From Diploptera punctata (Eukaryota > Arthropoda > Insecta > Blattodea > Blaberidae), in the NCBI GenBank assembly GCA_030220185.1, contig JASPKZ010001236.1, forward strand, positions 1 to 64,000: a DNA stretch of 64,000 nucleotides, read 5' to 3'. Shown here in pieces: positions 58,301 through 62,312 of this stretch (the first letter of the stretch is position 1; each line of letters starts with the position of its first letter). The translations under genes were made by a program, and so were the position numbers. The notes beneath the pieces are model-generated. The model had not been told where the DNA came from, did no database searches, and saw only the letters and a program-made list of their open reading frames with translations.

Positions 58301-60978
58301 ACCAACAACGACACCTTGTTTGTAAATGATTTCTTTTAAAGTTTCTTCCAAATAAACAGTTAGTCCTTGAGCTGTTTGAATGATGACCAGGTCATTCATC
58401 TGAGAGTATCCAGCTCCCATTGAACCTCGTAAACCTGCTGTTCCAAACTGCAGCCTCGTCAGTAGTAACTTCTTCAACTGTTCCACATTCTCGGCTTTAC
58501 ATAATGATAATATTTCTTCTCTTGTCTTCTCATTCTAAAAAAAAAAATATTTAAGATTTAGATTAGATTCCCGATTTGTTTTCTTCTTCCATTTTGTCAT
58601 ATTTGTCAGAAAAACATCTAATTGAAAGAAAGGCTAGTTTAATAAAACAAATAGAAACACCTAAAAGCTTATTAAGTGATGTAGGTAGGAAATAACACTA
58701 TGAGGTTTATTTTAATATTGTTTTGTTGTCTCTTAACTTACCTCATACTCCTAACTCCCAAGCAGACTCGAGTTTCTTCACTTCATTTGTGACATTCTCA
58801 ATGCTGTATTACGTTTGCAACTGATGTCTGCTTGGGAGTTAAGAAGTATGAGGTGAGTGAAGAAACAACAAAACAATACCTAAAAGCTTATAGTTTGGAA
58901 AAAAATCCACATAAAAAAAATTGATTTGGAGGTTCATTGGTCCACCAACAGATGAAGTAAGAAGCAGTTCTCCTTAATGAACATAACATCAGTTGAGATA
59001 TTACTGAAGATGAAACAGCGTAGGTTTTGATACTCGTTTAATGAGAAGACTGGATAAGAGGTGAGGTATAAAGAATTTTAATTCAAATCTTAAATTAAAC
59101 CTCATAGTGATTTTTCCTTTAATAGTTCAATAAAAATATTTATCTATGGGATCTGATATCACTTTGTGGGGCAGTAGAAATATTGACATGGGAATTAGAT
59201 AAATCACCATTGGTTATAATCGCTTTACTGAAGTTAGATGGCCAGGAGAAGGTAGTCAGAAAACAAAAAGCTAACACTATCAAACCTGTAGGTTCATGGC
59301 TCCATGGACATAGTGTCTCTCCACACATCCCTAATCTCAGCTATTGTTTTGCACTCATCCCCTGTATAATCTACTTCCTTCAAATCATGGTTGATATTAT
59401 TATCCCACCTCATTCTTGGCCAATCTACTGGGTACTTTCCCTCAGGTTTTCCTACAGAAGCTTCCATGCCCCTCTTTAATTCCCCATTTGTGCCACATTT
59501 CCTGCATATTCAGCCAGAAAAAATTAATGCAAATCCTTCTCTTCTGTATTCAACATTAAATCCAATCACAGTCTACGAGACTTAACTGTTCTTATTATAT
59601 CTAGCTTCCTATAAAGATAATGTTATTACTGTTAAATAGACTTGTCCATTTTCCTGTTCAACTCTCTTTGGCCCACAGTAATATAATGTATGGTTAAAAA
59701 CTATAAAATAGTTACCTTGTAGGGGAGCAAATGGTTGGTACGGCCTCGAGAAGGGTACAGATGCCGACTATGTATACCTTAATAAATCTCGAGAAATGCC
59801 ACTGCGACTTCTTTAGCAGCTCTGCCAGCAAGTCCTAATCCTACGTTCTCGTCTTGCTCCCTGACTGCAGTTGTAATAGACTGTAGCTAACAGGATGGGA
59901 CGAAAGGCGAGTTCTCAGTGCCTTAAAACTGAGACGTGTCGGCTAAGGGAGCAAACCCCAAAAAAAAAACCAGGTCCTCCGTGTCTGGGGGTTAGGCATC
60001 AGGCTGGCCCTGGAAAAAAGTATATCGCTACGTACTTCAGTAAAATATGTCAGCCAGATGGATTTAAATATGCCAGACTTAAGCTACGAAAATGGACCTT
60101 TGCTATTGGCACATGGAATGTTCAAGGCACACACACCTTGTAGGTCCGTCTCCTCAACTTACCTACAAGGTAACTATTTTATAGTTTTTAACCATACATT
60201 ATATTACTGTGAACTAATACCTCAACGGAAACTTACCATGAATTTTACTAGTATCGATTTGGCCCAATAATTTTTCTAAAACTTTATTCTCAAATGCTCG
60301 TAATATTTTCTCCTCCCTTAACCCATTCGCTTCAAGTTTTAATGCTCAATGTATTTCCCCAGAAACCAGATTTAAATCACCGTAAATTATATTATCTATT
60401 TTCAGACATTCAAAATGAACAAAAGATAATGATACATGAGATCACAATAAGGGTGAAGGCCAAAACACATTCCTCTACAATTCATAAATGTTAACAAAAG
60501 ATTACCCTGCCAAGGGATGTACAAATTATTCCAAATATATAACAGGCAGAGTTAACCAAGTGTACCTCATCTTCTGAATTGAAGGCCATTTAACAGCCAG
60601 CGAGTGTACCTCGTCTTCTGAGGCAAATGTGTTAAAGTAAAAATCCATGTTTTACATCCATATAATAGTAACTGGGAGAATAACAGTTTTATATATTTTC
60701 AGTTTAACTTTTTTTGAGAGAAGTTGAAAGTACAAGAGTTCATGCAATATATAATAGCATACATTTCCAGAATTGAGCCTATGTTTAATTTATTACACTG
60801 GCTAGGTAACAAAATTGTTCCAGTGTTCTATTTTAAGACAGTTATTAATACAAAAATTTTATTACAACTATAAAAGAATCATACCTTATCCCACTCCAAC
60901 CATTCCTTGATCTTCTCATCAACTTCTCTATTGCCGACTTCAGGAATATTTACACTCATATTGACAGATAAATTTTAT
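31291..60978 (-). CDS. PGM2: Phosphoglucomutase-2 / phosphopentomutase
   Basis: Cytosolic alpha-D-phosphohexomutase family enzyme. PGM2 interconverts (deoxy)ribose-1-phosphate and ribose-5-phosphate, and glucose-1-/6-phosphate more slowly, linking nucleoside breakdown to the pentose pathway. Ten coding exons with consistent phases (60959-60885, 58534-58275, 55381-55189, 50140-49870, 47934-47744, 45779-45599, 41708-41485, 38731-38626, 35652-35426, 31393-31291) give about 609 residues, as in vertebrate PGM2. Motifs: FGTAGLRG N-terminal phosphate loop, TASHNPK with phospho-Ser near residue 158, DPDADR metal site near 315-320, FEEAIG near 417-422, RTSGTEPK near 555-562. Exon 4 has a net +1 frameshift. 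PGM2L1 (glucose-1,6-bisphosphate synthase) is the closest alternative. The start is the first ATG, 19 nt after a 3' splice site. Confidence 0.93.
31630..31805 (+). repeat. Dispersed repeat, copy 2
   Basis: Second copy of 23615-23800; a short region (ATTCCCTCGGGAACT) differs. In the PGM2 exon 9-10 intron. Confidence 0.6.
31848..32617 (+). mobile_element. LINE, uninterrupted RT C-terminal half
   Basis: One open frame: [20 protein letters not shown] (FADD active-site motif), [54 protein letters not shown] and [12 protein letters not shown], then TAG and a (GAA)n tail. 5'-truncated. Inserted in a PLE tail (ATTAATGTTTTTATTA ... ATTACCTCACCTCATA). The nearly identical 3' part at 10368 implies recent activity. 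Confidence 0.9.
32683..32893. mobile_element. PLE fold-back
   Basis: Borders AATAATATTATGAGGTTC and AACCTCTTAATATGTTTT; arms 32703-32760 and 32805-32866 (TTTGGTCTGTGTATTCTTAC). The right arm keeps CTGAAGA...GAAAC-TATG-T with a poor stem II. Confidence 0.82.
32900..33224 (-). mobile_element. tRNA-SINE, full length
   Basis: Minus head 32948-33023 (GGCTTGAACCC box B; TAGAGTATTGG), leader GAGAAAAATTTGCATTTAG, then the SINE body out to 33224 (CAAATGGTGGCTTCTTTATT, TTATAAAGCCAG, TTATTATTCG). Confidence 0.85.
33225..33590 (+). mobile_element. PLE C-terminus and 3' end
   Basis: Frame: [50 protein letters not shown] ... [13 protein letters not shown] stop. The ribozyme at 33497-33540 overlaps the last codons. 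Joined directly to the SINE body on its left. Confidence 0.88.
33497..33540 (+). ncRNA. Hammerhead ribozyme, U3-A8 variant
   Basis: Stem I GCA/TGC, core TTGAGAA plus T, stem II GTCAC-AAAGGAT-GTGAC, GAAA, stem III ACC-CTG-GGT, base T. The PLE frame (TALRMSQRM stop) runs through it and stops at the TGA inside stem II. Confidence 0.68.
33797..33839 (-). ncRNA. Hammerhead ribozyme motif
   Basis: Minus strand: stem I ATTA/TAAT, core CTGAAGA plus T, stem II GAAG/CTTT, GAAA, stem III A-CCGA-T (A-CCGG-T in the right arm), base A. The right arm lacks the core. Confidence 0.65.
34551..35351 (-). mobile_element. LINE nested in PLE fold-back
   Basis: Minus strand: [77 protein letters not shown], then a frame break and a (GAT)n tail at 34551. 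11-bp duplication ACATTTTAATT at 34540-34550 and 35352-35362. Confidence 0.92.
35426..35652 (-). CDS. PGM2: PGM2 exon 9 (phosphate-binding loop)
   Basis: Acceptor TTGTTTTCAG, donor AA/GTAAGT; 227 nt. Encodes [40 protein letters not shown] and [24 protein letters not shown] fold-back lies 15 bp beyond the donor, and its duplication copies part of the donor. Confidence 0.94.
35700..35870. repeat. Inverted repeat, unassigned
   Basis: Arms 35712-35780 (GCCATGGTCTCGAGGCTTGA) and 35800-35868, complementary with few mismatches; loop contains GTTTCACCAGAGACTGCATC. GC-rich compared with its surroundings. Possibly another PLE-related inverted terminus. Confidence 0.6.
35930..36070 (-). mobile_element. 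Decayed tRNA-like SINE
   Basis: GAAAAATTAACGCTTGAACTCC ... CCAGTATGTAGTCCATTACA. A second decayed copy is at 62620-62705 with the same flank order. Confidence 0.5.
36249..36401. mobile_element. piggyBac-like MITE, 153 bp
   Basis: TTAA (36245-36248), CCCTTTAGGTGTCATGAG ... GTGGCATGCAGAGGG, TTAA (36402-36405). Subterminal inverted AGCCGATCAGATTGG / GCCGATCACATCGG. No coding capacity. Confidence 0.72.
36406..36868. other. Intron stretch, little recognised
   Basis: PGM2 intron sequence without a convincing feature. A possible PLE remnant begins only at 36870. Confidence 0.4.
36870..37200. mobile_element. PLE fragments
   Basis: 36870-37020 is a minus PLE 3' end (TTTCACCTCATAAAATCC) with a mutated hammerhead (CTGATGA, GGAGGC, AAAAC). 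37070-37200 is a plus fragment related to the C-terminal region, heavily decayed. Confidence 0.6.
37307..37349 (-). ncRNA. Hammerhead ribozyme, U3-A8 variant
   Basis: Minus strand: GCA/TGC, TTGAGAA plus T, GTCAC-AAATGTT-GTGAT, GAAA, palindromic stem III ACCTAGGT, base C. Confidence 0.7.
37404..37446 (+). ncRNA. Hammerhead ribozyme, U3-A8 variant
   Basis: Plus-strand mirror of 37307-37349: GCA/TGC, TTGAGAA plus T, GTCAC/GTGAT, GAAA, ACCTAGGT, C. Confidence 0.72.
37506..37686. mobile_element. Second PLE fold-back at same target
   Basis: Arms 37552-37590 and 37652-37688 (AATGAATCGTGATTTTTTCT). A third copy of ATCAAAACAT follows at 37686-37695, so this element uses the same target as 37219-37495. 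It contains a degenerate CTGACGA...GATAC-TGCA-GT. Confidence 0.8.
37786..38366 (+). mobile_element. PIF/Harbinger-like element, copy 3
   Basis: Starts TTAAGGCCGCATGCAAATAC, ends AAGCCTTAA. Aligns throughout with 19562-20128 and inverted 5608-6205. The minus strand has [20 protein letters not shown]. Confidence 0.62.
38367..38590 (+). mobile_element. PLE 3' end
   Basis: C-terminal coding remnant, a degenerate hammerhead (GGCTGATACTGGAGG ... CTTTGAAACTGG), TTTTATGAGGTGAGATG tail and terminus TTCATGGTGTTAGTTCC. Ends about 35 bp from the PGM2 exon 8 donor. Confidence 0.72.
38626..38731 (-). CDS. PGM2: PGM2 exon 8
   Basis: Acceptor CACTTCTAG, donor ACG/GTAAGT; 106 nt. Encodes [20 protein letters not shown] and [16 protein letters not shown], matching the vertebrate YGYHI...SYF segment. 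Too short to show as a long open frame. Confidence 0.9.
38911..39629. mobile_element. Multi-headed tRNA-SINE unit
   Basis: 719 bp flanked by TTGTATATTATA (38899-38910, 39630-39641). Minus head 38940-39012, a second partial plus head 39222-39258, and a full plus head 39488-39560 (GCCTCGGTAGCTCAGTTGG). The two inner body arms are near-perfect complements. Confidence 0.9.
39800..40215 (+). mobile_element. LINE fragment, third tail type
   Basis: Encodes [22 protein letters not shown] and [14 protein letters not shown] text with frame changes. Ends in a GAAGAAGAAAAAGAA tail. A GGAACCTTTAA/GGGACCTTTAA near-repeat flanks it. Confidence 0.75.
40284..40678 (-). mobile_element. LINE, 5'-truncated
   Basis: Minus strand: [56 protein letters not shown]. 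Duplication CTAGGTAATA at 40274-40283 and 40679-40688. A (TTAG)-like tail (ACTAACTAACTC) on the left. Confidence 0.9.
40690..40985. mobile_element. PLE fold-back (unequal arms)
   Basis: Left arm minus 40690-40890 (ATGGATCTAAATTTTGTTC, CCTCATATTTTC), right arm 40900-40982 (GTGTTTAAAGAAACACAAAA, TATGAGGTAAAATG). Terminus AACCTCATAATGTTATTTCC. The hammerhead is deleted on the left and absent on the right. Confidence 0.78.
41088..41445 (+). mobile_element. LINE fragment
   Basis: Encodes [40 protein letters not shown], then a stop and [32 protein letters not shown]. Ends in GATGATGAT. Lies 40 bp from the PGM2 exon 7 donor. Confidence 0.88.
41485..41708 (-). CDS. PGM2: PGM2 exon 7 (sugar-binding loop)
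   Basis: Acceptor TTTTTGCTGCAG, donor AC/GTAAGT; 224 nt. Encodes [40 protein letters not shown] and [26 protein letters not shown] is the substrate-binding loop. Confidence 0.94.
41893..42327. mobile_element. PLE fold-back with TSD
   Basis: Flanked by TATCCTCTACT (41882-41892, 42328-42338). Left arm (-) 41900-42095, right arm (+) 42110-42327 encoding [20 protein letters not shown] and [16 protein letters not shown] stop. The two arms join at CTTATCCATATTCAG. Confidence 0.92.
42239..42281 (+). ncRNA. Hammerhead ribozyme overlapping PLE frame
   Basis: GTA/TAC, CTGAAGA plus T, GAGACC-ATTAT-GGTCTC, GAAA, AT-CGCG-AT, C. The frame reads [15 protein letters not shown] through the ribozyme. The left-arm partner (41984-42026, minus) has lost stem I. 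Confidence 0.76.
42339..44395 (+). mobile_element. LINE, long degraded copy with nested composite
   Basis: [20 protein letters not shown], a YADDVVLL box at about 42670, [18 protein letters not shown], [insertion 42903-43794], [31 protein letters not shown] text, [20 protein letters not shown], then an AGTTAGTTAG tail. Several frameshifts. Confidence 0.82.
42903..43794. mobile_element. Chimeric insertion (SINE-like + LINE tail + GC-rich part)
   Basis: 892 bp flanked by TATAAATAGGAATAAT (42887-42902, 43795-43810). Left part (-) is a GC-rich repeat (GGTCCTCATCTAGAGGATAT ... TTTTTCGACCCCGACGCTAT). The middle is a LINE tail (+) ending (GAA)n at 43340. The right part is GC-rich sequence with the open frame 43468-43773, ending in a GATAGATATAGATATA tail. 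The left and middle parts recur together, inverted, at 46245-46690. Confidence 0.8.
44395..44720. repeat. AT-rich inverted/tandem repeat
   Basis: Three tandem units (TTTTATTTGATTTTCATATT ... AAGATTGTTTAATTTTATT) inside larger inverted flanks (TTAATTAAATAAAAATAAAA / TTTTATTTTTATTTAATTAA). The same TTTTATTTGATTTTCATATT motif appears in the fold-back at 12285-12680. Confidence 0.7.
44800..45415. mobile_element. PLE fold-back
   Basis: Left arm (-) 44810-45045, right arm (+) 45046-45390 with [24 protein letters not shown] coding. Terminus ACCTCATAGTGTTACTTCCC. Left-arm hammerhead core CTGAGGA, GAAGC/GCTTC, GAAAC; right-arm core CTGATGA, AGGC-ATAA-GCCT, GAAAC. Stem I is poor in both. Confidence 0.82.
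45599..45779 (-). CDS. PGM2: PGM2 exon 6
   Basis: Acceptor ATAATTTTTGCAG, donor TTTT/GTAAGA; 181 nt, 1 nt in, phase 0 out. Encodes [20 protein letters not shown] and [20 protein letters not shown]. Confidence 0.92.
46245..46690. mobile_element. Chimeric LINE-tail/SINE-like element, second copy
   Basis: (CTT)n, LINE tail on the minus strand (complement of GGGAAAATTTTCTATAGGAT), then GGTTGCTGGCCAAAGGAAGG, then the GC-rich repeat on the plus strand to ATGAGGACCCCTGAG. Same junctions as 42903-43335, inverted. Confidence 0.75.
46814..47389. mobile_element. PLE fold-back with TSD
   Basis: Flanked by TGTAGTATGTT (46803-46813, 47390-47400). Left arm (-) 46850-47140, right arm (+) 47145-47389. Hammerhead cores at 46909-46945 (-) and 47297-47333 (+, one extra A): CTGACGA plus T, AAAACA/TGTTTT, GAAA, A-CATG-T, C. 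Stem I has one pair. Confidence 0.9.
47401..47743. other. PGM2 intron, no feature
   Basis: Unique-looking intronic sequence with a poly-A run (47657-47670). Nothing to annotate. Confidence 0.45.
47744..47934 (-). CDS. PGM2: PGM2 exon 5 (metal site)
   Basis: Acceptor AATTATTTCAG, donor GG/GTGAGT; 191 nt. Encodes [20 protein letters not shown] and [26 protein letters not shown] binds the catalytic Mg2+. Confidence 0.94.
48144..48971. mobile_element. Three-headed tRNA-SINE unit (-,+,+)
   Basis: 828 bp flanked by ACCAATTCAATTGA (48130-48143, 48972-48985). Heads: minus 48208-48283, plus 48570-48645, plus 48878-48951. The left end is CGATTTTATTATTAATTTAAC and the right end CTCTTCAAATATA. Confidence 0.92.
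48986..49632. mobile_element. tRNA-SINE cluster, older subfamily
   Basis: Minus head 49000-49070, plus head 49190-49265, plus head 49494-49568. Boxes TGGCTCAGTTGGTACAGC, GGTTCAAACTCC. Body remnants (AAAAGCCGCCATTTTCATGA) lie between. More diverged than the unit at 48144-48971, which abuts it. Confidence 0.85.
49643..49850. mobile_element. PLE fold-back next to PGM2 exon 4 donor
   Basis: Border TAGGAAATATCACTATGAGG; arms TGAGTTAGTTATTTTGACTC (49690) and its complement (to 49847). Duplication ATCAAATTTT at 49633-49642 and 49851-49860. Degenerate hammerhead in the right arm (TGTCGAATAGATGTGACGAAAC). Confidence 0.85.
49870..50140 (-). CDS. PGM2: PGM2 exon 4, frameshifted
   Basis: Acceptor ATTATTTTCAG, donor AAG/GTAAGT; 271 nt. 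Reads [27 protein letters not shown], then needs a shift to reach [40 protein letters not shown]. Flanking exons are phase 0 at both ends, so 270 nt is expected: one extra base between about 50060 and 50090. This is either a recent disabling mutation, a polymorphism or an assembly error. Confidence 0.88.
50345..51385 (+). mobile_element. PLE fragment with internal tandem duplication
   Basis: Border TAGGAAAAATCACTATGAGG, then two direct copies (50385-50831 and 50832-51385) of the RT-to-endonuclease linker: [60 protein letters not shown]. Each has the same frameshift near FNSFDT. Copy 2 extends further ([20 protein letters not shown]). Confidence 0.85.
51392..51605 (-). pseudogene. Unrecognised open frame, exon-like
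   Basis: Minus strand: [60 protein letters not shown] and [11 protein letters not shown] stop. It is preceded by CATTTCTTTCAG, a good 3' splice site. Codon use looks host-like rather than A-rich like the retroelements. I do not recognise the family. It could be a retroposed gene fragment, a captured exon, or part of a nested gene in this PGM2 intron. Confidence 0.35.
51600..52800. mobile_element. Mixed LINE fragments
   Basis: 51605-51725 (+) [20 protein letters not shown]; 51882-51966 (-) a (GAT)n LINE tail identical in part to 34551-34640; 52195-52500 (-) ORF2 region [18 protein letters not shown]; 52505-52600 (+) [14 protein letters not shown] text from [11 protein letters not shown] in another frame. 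All broken. Confidence 0.6.
52815..53250 (+). mobile_element. Third PLE lineage: GIY-YIG C-terminus and tail
   Basis: Encodes [60 protein letters not shown] and [19 protein letters not shown] stop. The Arg, E-H and E-x-x-E-I-Y pattern is that of Penelope endonuclease C-termini. The 3' region carries a hammerhead at 53205-53245. Confidence 0.78.
53205..53245 (+). ncRNA. Hammerhead ribozyme, U3-A8 variant, third lineage
   Basis: Stem I AGTC/GACT, core TTGATAA plus T, stem II GGTAG-AATCG-CTACT, GAAA, stem III A-TGTG-T, base T. It is outside the coding region (stop at 53080), so coding cannot explain its conservation. Confidence 0.62.
53340..53605. mobile_element. PLE fold-back
   Basis: Arms 53370-53430 and 53472-53545 (GAGAACATATTTTTAATAAC; TAAAACCATTGGTTTCGA). 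Terminus AACCTCATAATGTTTACTTCC. Left arm hammerhead at 53421-53465 (-); the right arm starts inside the ribozyme. Confidence 0.85.
53421..53465 (-). ncRNA. Hammerhead motif
   Basis: Minus strand: CTGAAGA plus T, stem II GAATGA-AACGT-TCATTC, GAAA, stem III ACC-AAT-GGT, base T; stem I only two or three A-T pairs. Confidence 0.58.
53606..54065. mobile_element. PLE fold-back
   Basis: Border TTTTAGGAATTCTCACTATGAGG; arms 53650-53850 and 53853-54050 (TTTCCCGGTGAGAATGACCT at the centre). The right arm keeps a hammerhead core (about 53955-53997: ATA, CTGAGGA plus T, GGAAC/GTTCC, GAAA, A-CTAG-T); the left arm has AAAA instead of GAAA. Confidence 0.88.
54066..54412. mobile_element. PLE fold-back
   Basis: Arms 54070-54240 and 54248-54408 (ACATTTTGTCTATTCATTCT). 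Right-arm core at about 54328: CTGACGA plus T, GGG/CCC, TGAAAC, AC-ATAT-GT. Third of three adjacent fold-backs. Confidence 0.85.
54430..54990 (-). mobile_element. LINE fragment, different clade
   Basis: Minus strand: [80 protein letters not shown]. One frame open for 129 codons. (GAA)n-like tail on the left. Confidence 0.88.
55189..55381 (-). CDS. PGM2: PGM2 exon 3 (catalytic serine)
   Basis: Acceptor GTGGTTACAG, donor CAG/GTTAGT; 193 nt. Encodes [29 protein letters not shown] and [20 protein letters not shown]. The Ser of TASHNP is the phosphorylated catalytic residue. Confidence 0.94.
55382..55696. other. PGM2 intron, no feature
   Basis: AT-rich intron sequence between exon 3 and the mariner-type insertion; nothing recognised. 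Confidence 0.45.
55699..57022 (+). mobile_element. Mariner-type DNA transposon, inactive
   Basis: 1324 bp with TIRs of about 108 bp (55699-55806 and 56915-57022, starting CAGGGTGGACCGCTCG), flanked by the TA duplication. One transposase pseudogene inside. The TIRs have only about three mismatches, so the copy is fairly young. Confidence 0.95.
55871..56903 (+). pseudogene. Tc1/mariner transposase pseudogene
   Basis: Starts ATG 55871 ([20 protein letters not shown]). An N-terminal helix-turn-helix pair ([33 protein letters not shown]), then DDE domain remnants ([36 protein letters not shown]). At least three frame changes (near 56205, 56350-56430, 56540-56630). It ends [17 protein letters not shown] stop, so no functional enzyme. 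Confidence 0.92.
57140..57425 (+). mobile_element. LINE tail with 41-bp PLE insertion
   Basis: LINE text [12 protein letters not shown] ... [13 protein letters not shown] with a GATGATGAT tail. Split at 57240-57280 by the last 41 bp of a PLE (ACCTCATAGTGAGAATTCC). Duplication TAATGTTAATAT at 57228-57239 and 57281-57292. Confidence 0.85.
57650..57950. mobile_element. PLE fold-back
   Basis: Left arm (-) 57660-57815, right arm (+) 57815-57945 (ATTTCATCTCACCTCATAAA / TTTGTGAGGTGAGATGAAAA). Left-arm hammerhead core at 57701-57740 (-): CTGAGGA plus T, AAGAC/GTCTT, GAAA, A-CCGG-T. The right-arm core is mutated. Confidence 0.82.
58055..58250. repeat. PLE tail split by dispersed repeat
   Basis: TTTTAATTTAAATCTTAAAT is followed by an inverted copy of 9880-10025 and then AAATCTCGTAGTGATTTTTCC (a PLE terminus). 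Confidence 0.6.
58275..58534 (-). CDS. PGM2: PGM2 exon 2
   Basis: Acceptor TTTTTTAG, donor AG/GTAATA; 260 nt, phase 0 in, 2 out. Encodes [40 protein letters not shown] and [12 protein letters not shown]; the FGTAGLRG loop contacts the substrate phosphate. Confidence 0.92.
58590..59115 (+). mobile_element. PLE C-terminal fragment with nested fold-back
   Basis: QKNI*LKERLV-type coding into KQIETPKSL, interrupted at 58672-58877, then [19 protein letters not shown] and a degenerate hammerhead (CTGAAGA ... TTGATAC). Terminus AACCTCATAGTGATTTTTCC. Confidence 0.78.
58672..58877. mobile_element. PLE fold-back nested in PLE
   Basis: Flanked by the 13-bp duplication ACCTAAAAGCTTA (58659-58671, 58878-58890). 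Left arm 58687-58825 with a U3-A8 type core (TTGAGAA, minus strand), short right arm 58828-58877. Border TAGGAAATAACACTATGAGG only on the left. Confidence 0.92.
59676..60257. mobile_element. Element with 48-bp inverted ends around a LINE 5' region
   Basis: Inverted repeats 59676-59723 and 60162-60209 (CAGTAATATAATGTATGG...). Between them lies GC-rich sequence with TCTCGAGAAATGCCACTGCG and the start of a LINE ORF2 ([16 protein letters not shown]). Duplication TTTGGCCCA at 59667-59675 and 60258-60266. Confidence 0.7.
60322..60631. mobile_element. piggyBac-like MITE, copy 2
   Basis: TTAA/CCCATTCGCTTC ... GAGGCAAATGTG/TTAA. Its removal with one TTAA restores the LINE sequence CTCCCTTAAAGTAA seen at 26425, so the TTAA duplication is exact. 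Confidence 0.85.
60885..60978 (-). CDS. PGM2: PGM2 coding exon 1
   Basis: Acceptor TTCTTATTTTCAG, 19 nt of 5' UTR, then ATG at 60959 and 25 codons ([20 protein letters not shown]...WDK); donor AAG/GTATGA. The acceptor upstream of the ATG means at least one non-coding exon lies to the right. The W-L-x-W-D motif matches the PGM2 N-terminus. Confidence 0.88.
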
Positions 60979-61189
60979 CTGAAAATAAGAAAAACACAGT
61001 CACAGATATAATGAACTGATATTACTAGAATCTGTATTTAAAGTGAATTTGGCTCTTCCAGTTTTCGCAGAGACTTTGGTTGTTCTGGCTTAAGCCCATC
61101 TGGCATTCTATCAATATTTTTATGTATGTGGGTGTACCAAAACTCAAAAAAGACTTCAAAATAGGGTGACCAAATTTAAAAAATATATA

Positions 61190-61480
61190 TATTTTGTCCC
61201 GTAGACTGCGATGGGCAGGACATGTTGCGCGTATGGGGAATGAAAGACGTGCATGGAAACTTCTTGTAGGAAAGCCAGAAGGAAAACGCCCAGTTGGTAG
61301 ACCAAGAATGAGGTGGGAGAACAACATTAACTATGATTTGAGGGAAGTAGATTATACAGGGAATGATTGGAAAGCATTAGCTCAGGATGGGGATGTATGG
61401 AGAGCTTATGTCCGTGCGGCCATGAACCTACGGGTTCGATAGTGCCAGTGAGTAAGTAAGTAAGTAAGTATATATTTTGT
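61190..61480 (+). mobile_element. LINE tail, 5'-truncated
   Basis: Open frame [67 protein letters not shown] stop, then (AAGT)n. The best-preserved copy of this family's C-terminus. It lies 210 bp upstream of PGM2 coding exon 1, in the first intron. Confidence 0.9.
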
Positions 61481-61554
61481 ATTAAATATTAAAAAAGATG
61501 TATCTCATCTTATATTTTATTAGCAATAGAGAATCACTCCATCTTAGATATTAA

Positions 61555-61690
61555 ATTTATCACTTTGCATCGAAAGACAAATTTTATTTGAAGAGGAAAA
61601 TATACGCCTGTAACGGGATTTGAACCCGATGTCTCTGGTTCTGTACACTCAGTGCTCTGACCACTGAGCTATCAGGTTCCTAATTCAAAC
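61555..61690 (-). mobile_element. tRNA-like SINE
   Basis: Minus head 61608-61678: TGATAGCTCAGTGGTCAGAG (box A), GGGTTCAAATCCC (box B), leader ATTTGAAGAGGAAAATATACG. One copy. Confidence 0.7.
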
Positions 61691-61914
61691 AAAGGCTGAA
61701 CAGCAGTTATGGTTACCCTTGATTTTTCAGTTTATTGTTGTAAATTATAGTTCTTCTGTATTTACTAACATTTTTTAATATTTTAAACTCTTTCAAACAA
61801 TTTTTATAACATTATTTGATCATTTTGAAGTATTTATTTAAATATGCAAATCACAACATTGTGACACTGTTAGACAATATTGTGATGCTGACTGCTATTT
61901 TCTCCACAGAGTAT

Positions 61915-62312
61915 ATTACTTAGTCTGTCCACTGCTGTGGTCTTGGGGTAGCGTGCTGCCTTGTCATGCAGCAGGCCCGGGTTCAATCCCCTCGGGACAG
62001 TTTTTCTGGGTGAGGTTTTTATCTGGGTTTTTCCTCACCTGTGAGACAAAGGTCAGAAAACTTTAAGGCCCAAACGGTCCCCGAAATCATATGGTCATCG
62101 CAATCATCATCATTCATATTCATCTTAGATTAAGCTTAGGATTAGAGACTCTCCTGGCATACCATTATCATCATCACCCATCATATCATCGGAGCAACAT
62201 AACCCCGCCTTCCAGGTGCCCCAACCTCACAAATGGGCTACAAGTATGCCATGCCAGGAGAGGAATCAGGAATGTCGAAAGACAAACCTGGGGCATTTGA
62301 AAAAAAAAGTAC
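61915..62312 (+). mobile_element. tRNA-derived SINE, long-bodied family
   Basis: Head 61930-62002 (GGTAGCGTGCTGCCTTGTCA, box B GGTTCAATCCC), body GGTTTTTATCTGGGTTTTTC, ATCATCATCATT, CCAACCTCACAAATGGGCTA, and tail GTCGAAAGACAAACCTGGGG, AAAAAAAA. A fragment of the same tail is at 35892-35935. Confidence 0.82.

Larger units (their letters stand above)
59275..60795 (-). mobile_element. LINE with two nested insertions
   Basis: Minus-strand ORF2 C-terminal LINE of the RRLR/GKPE/WENNIN family, with its left part at 59275-59675 and its right part at 60258-60321 plus 60636-60795. Interrupted by 59676-60257 (TSD TTTGGCCCA) and by a MITE at 60322-60631 (TSD TTAA). Confidence 0.8.
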
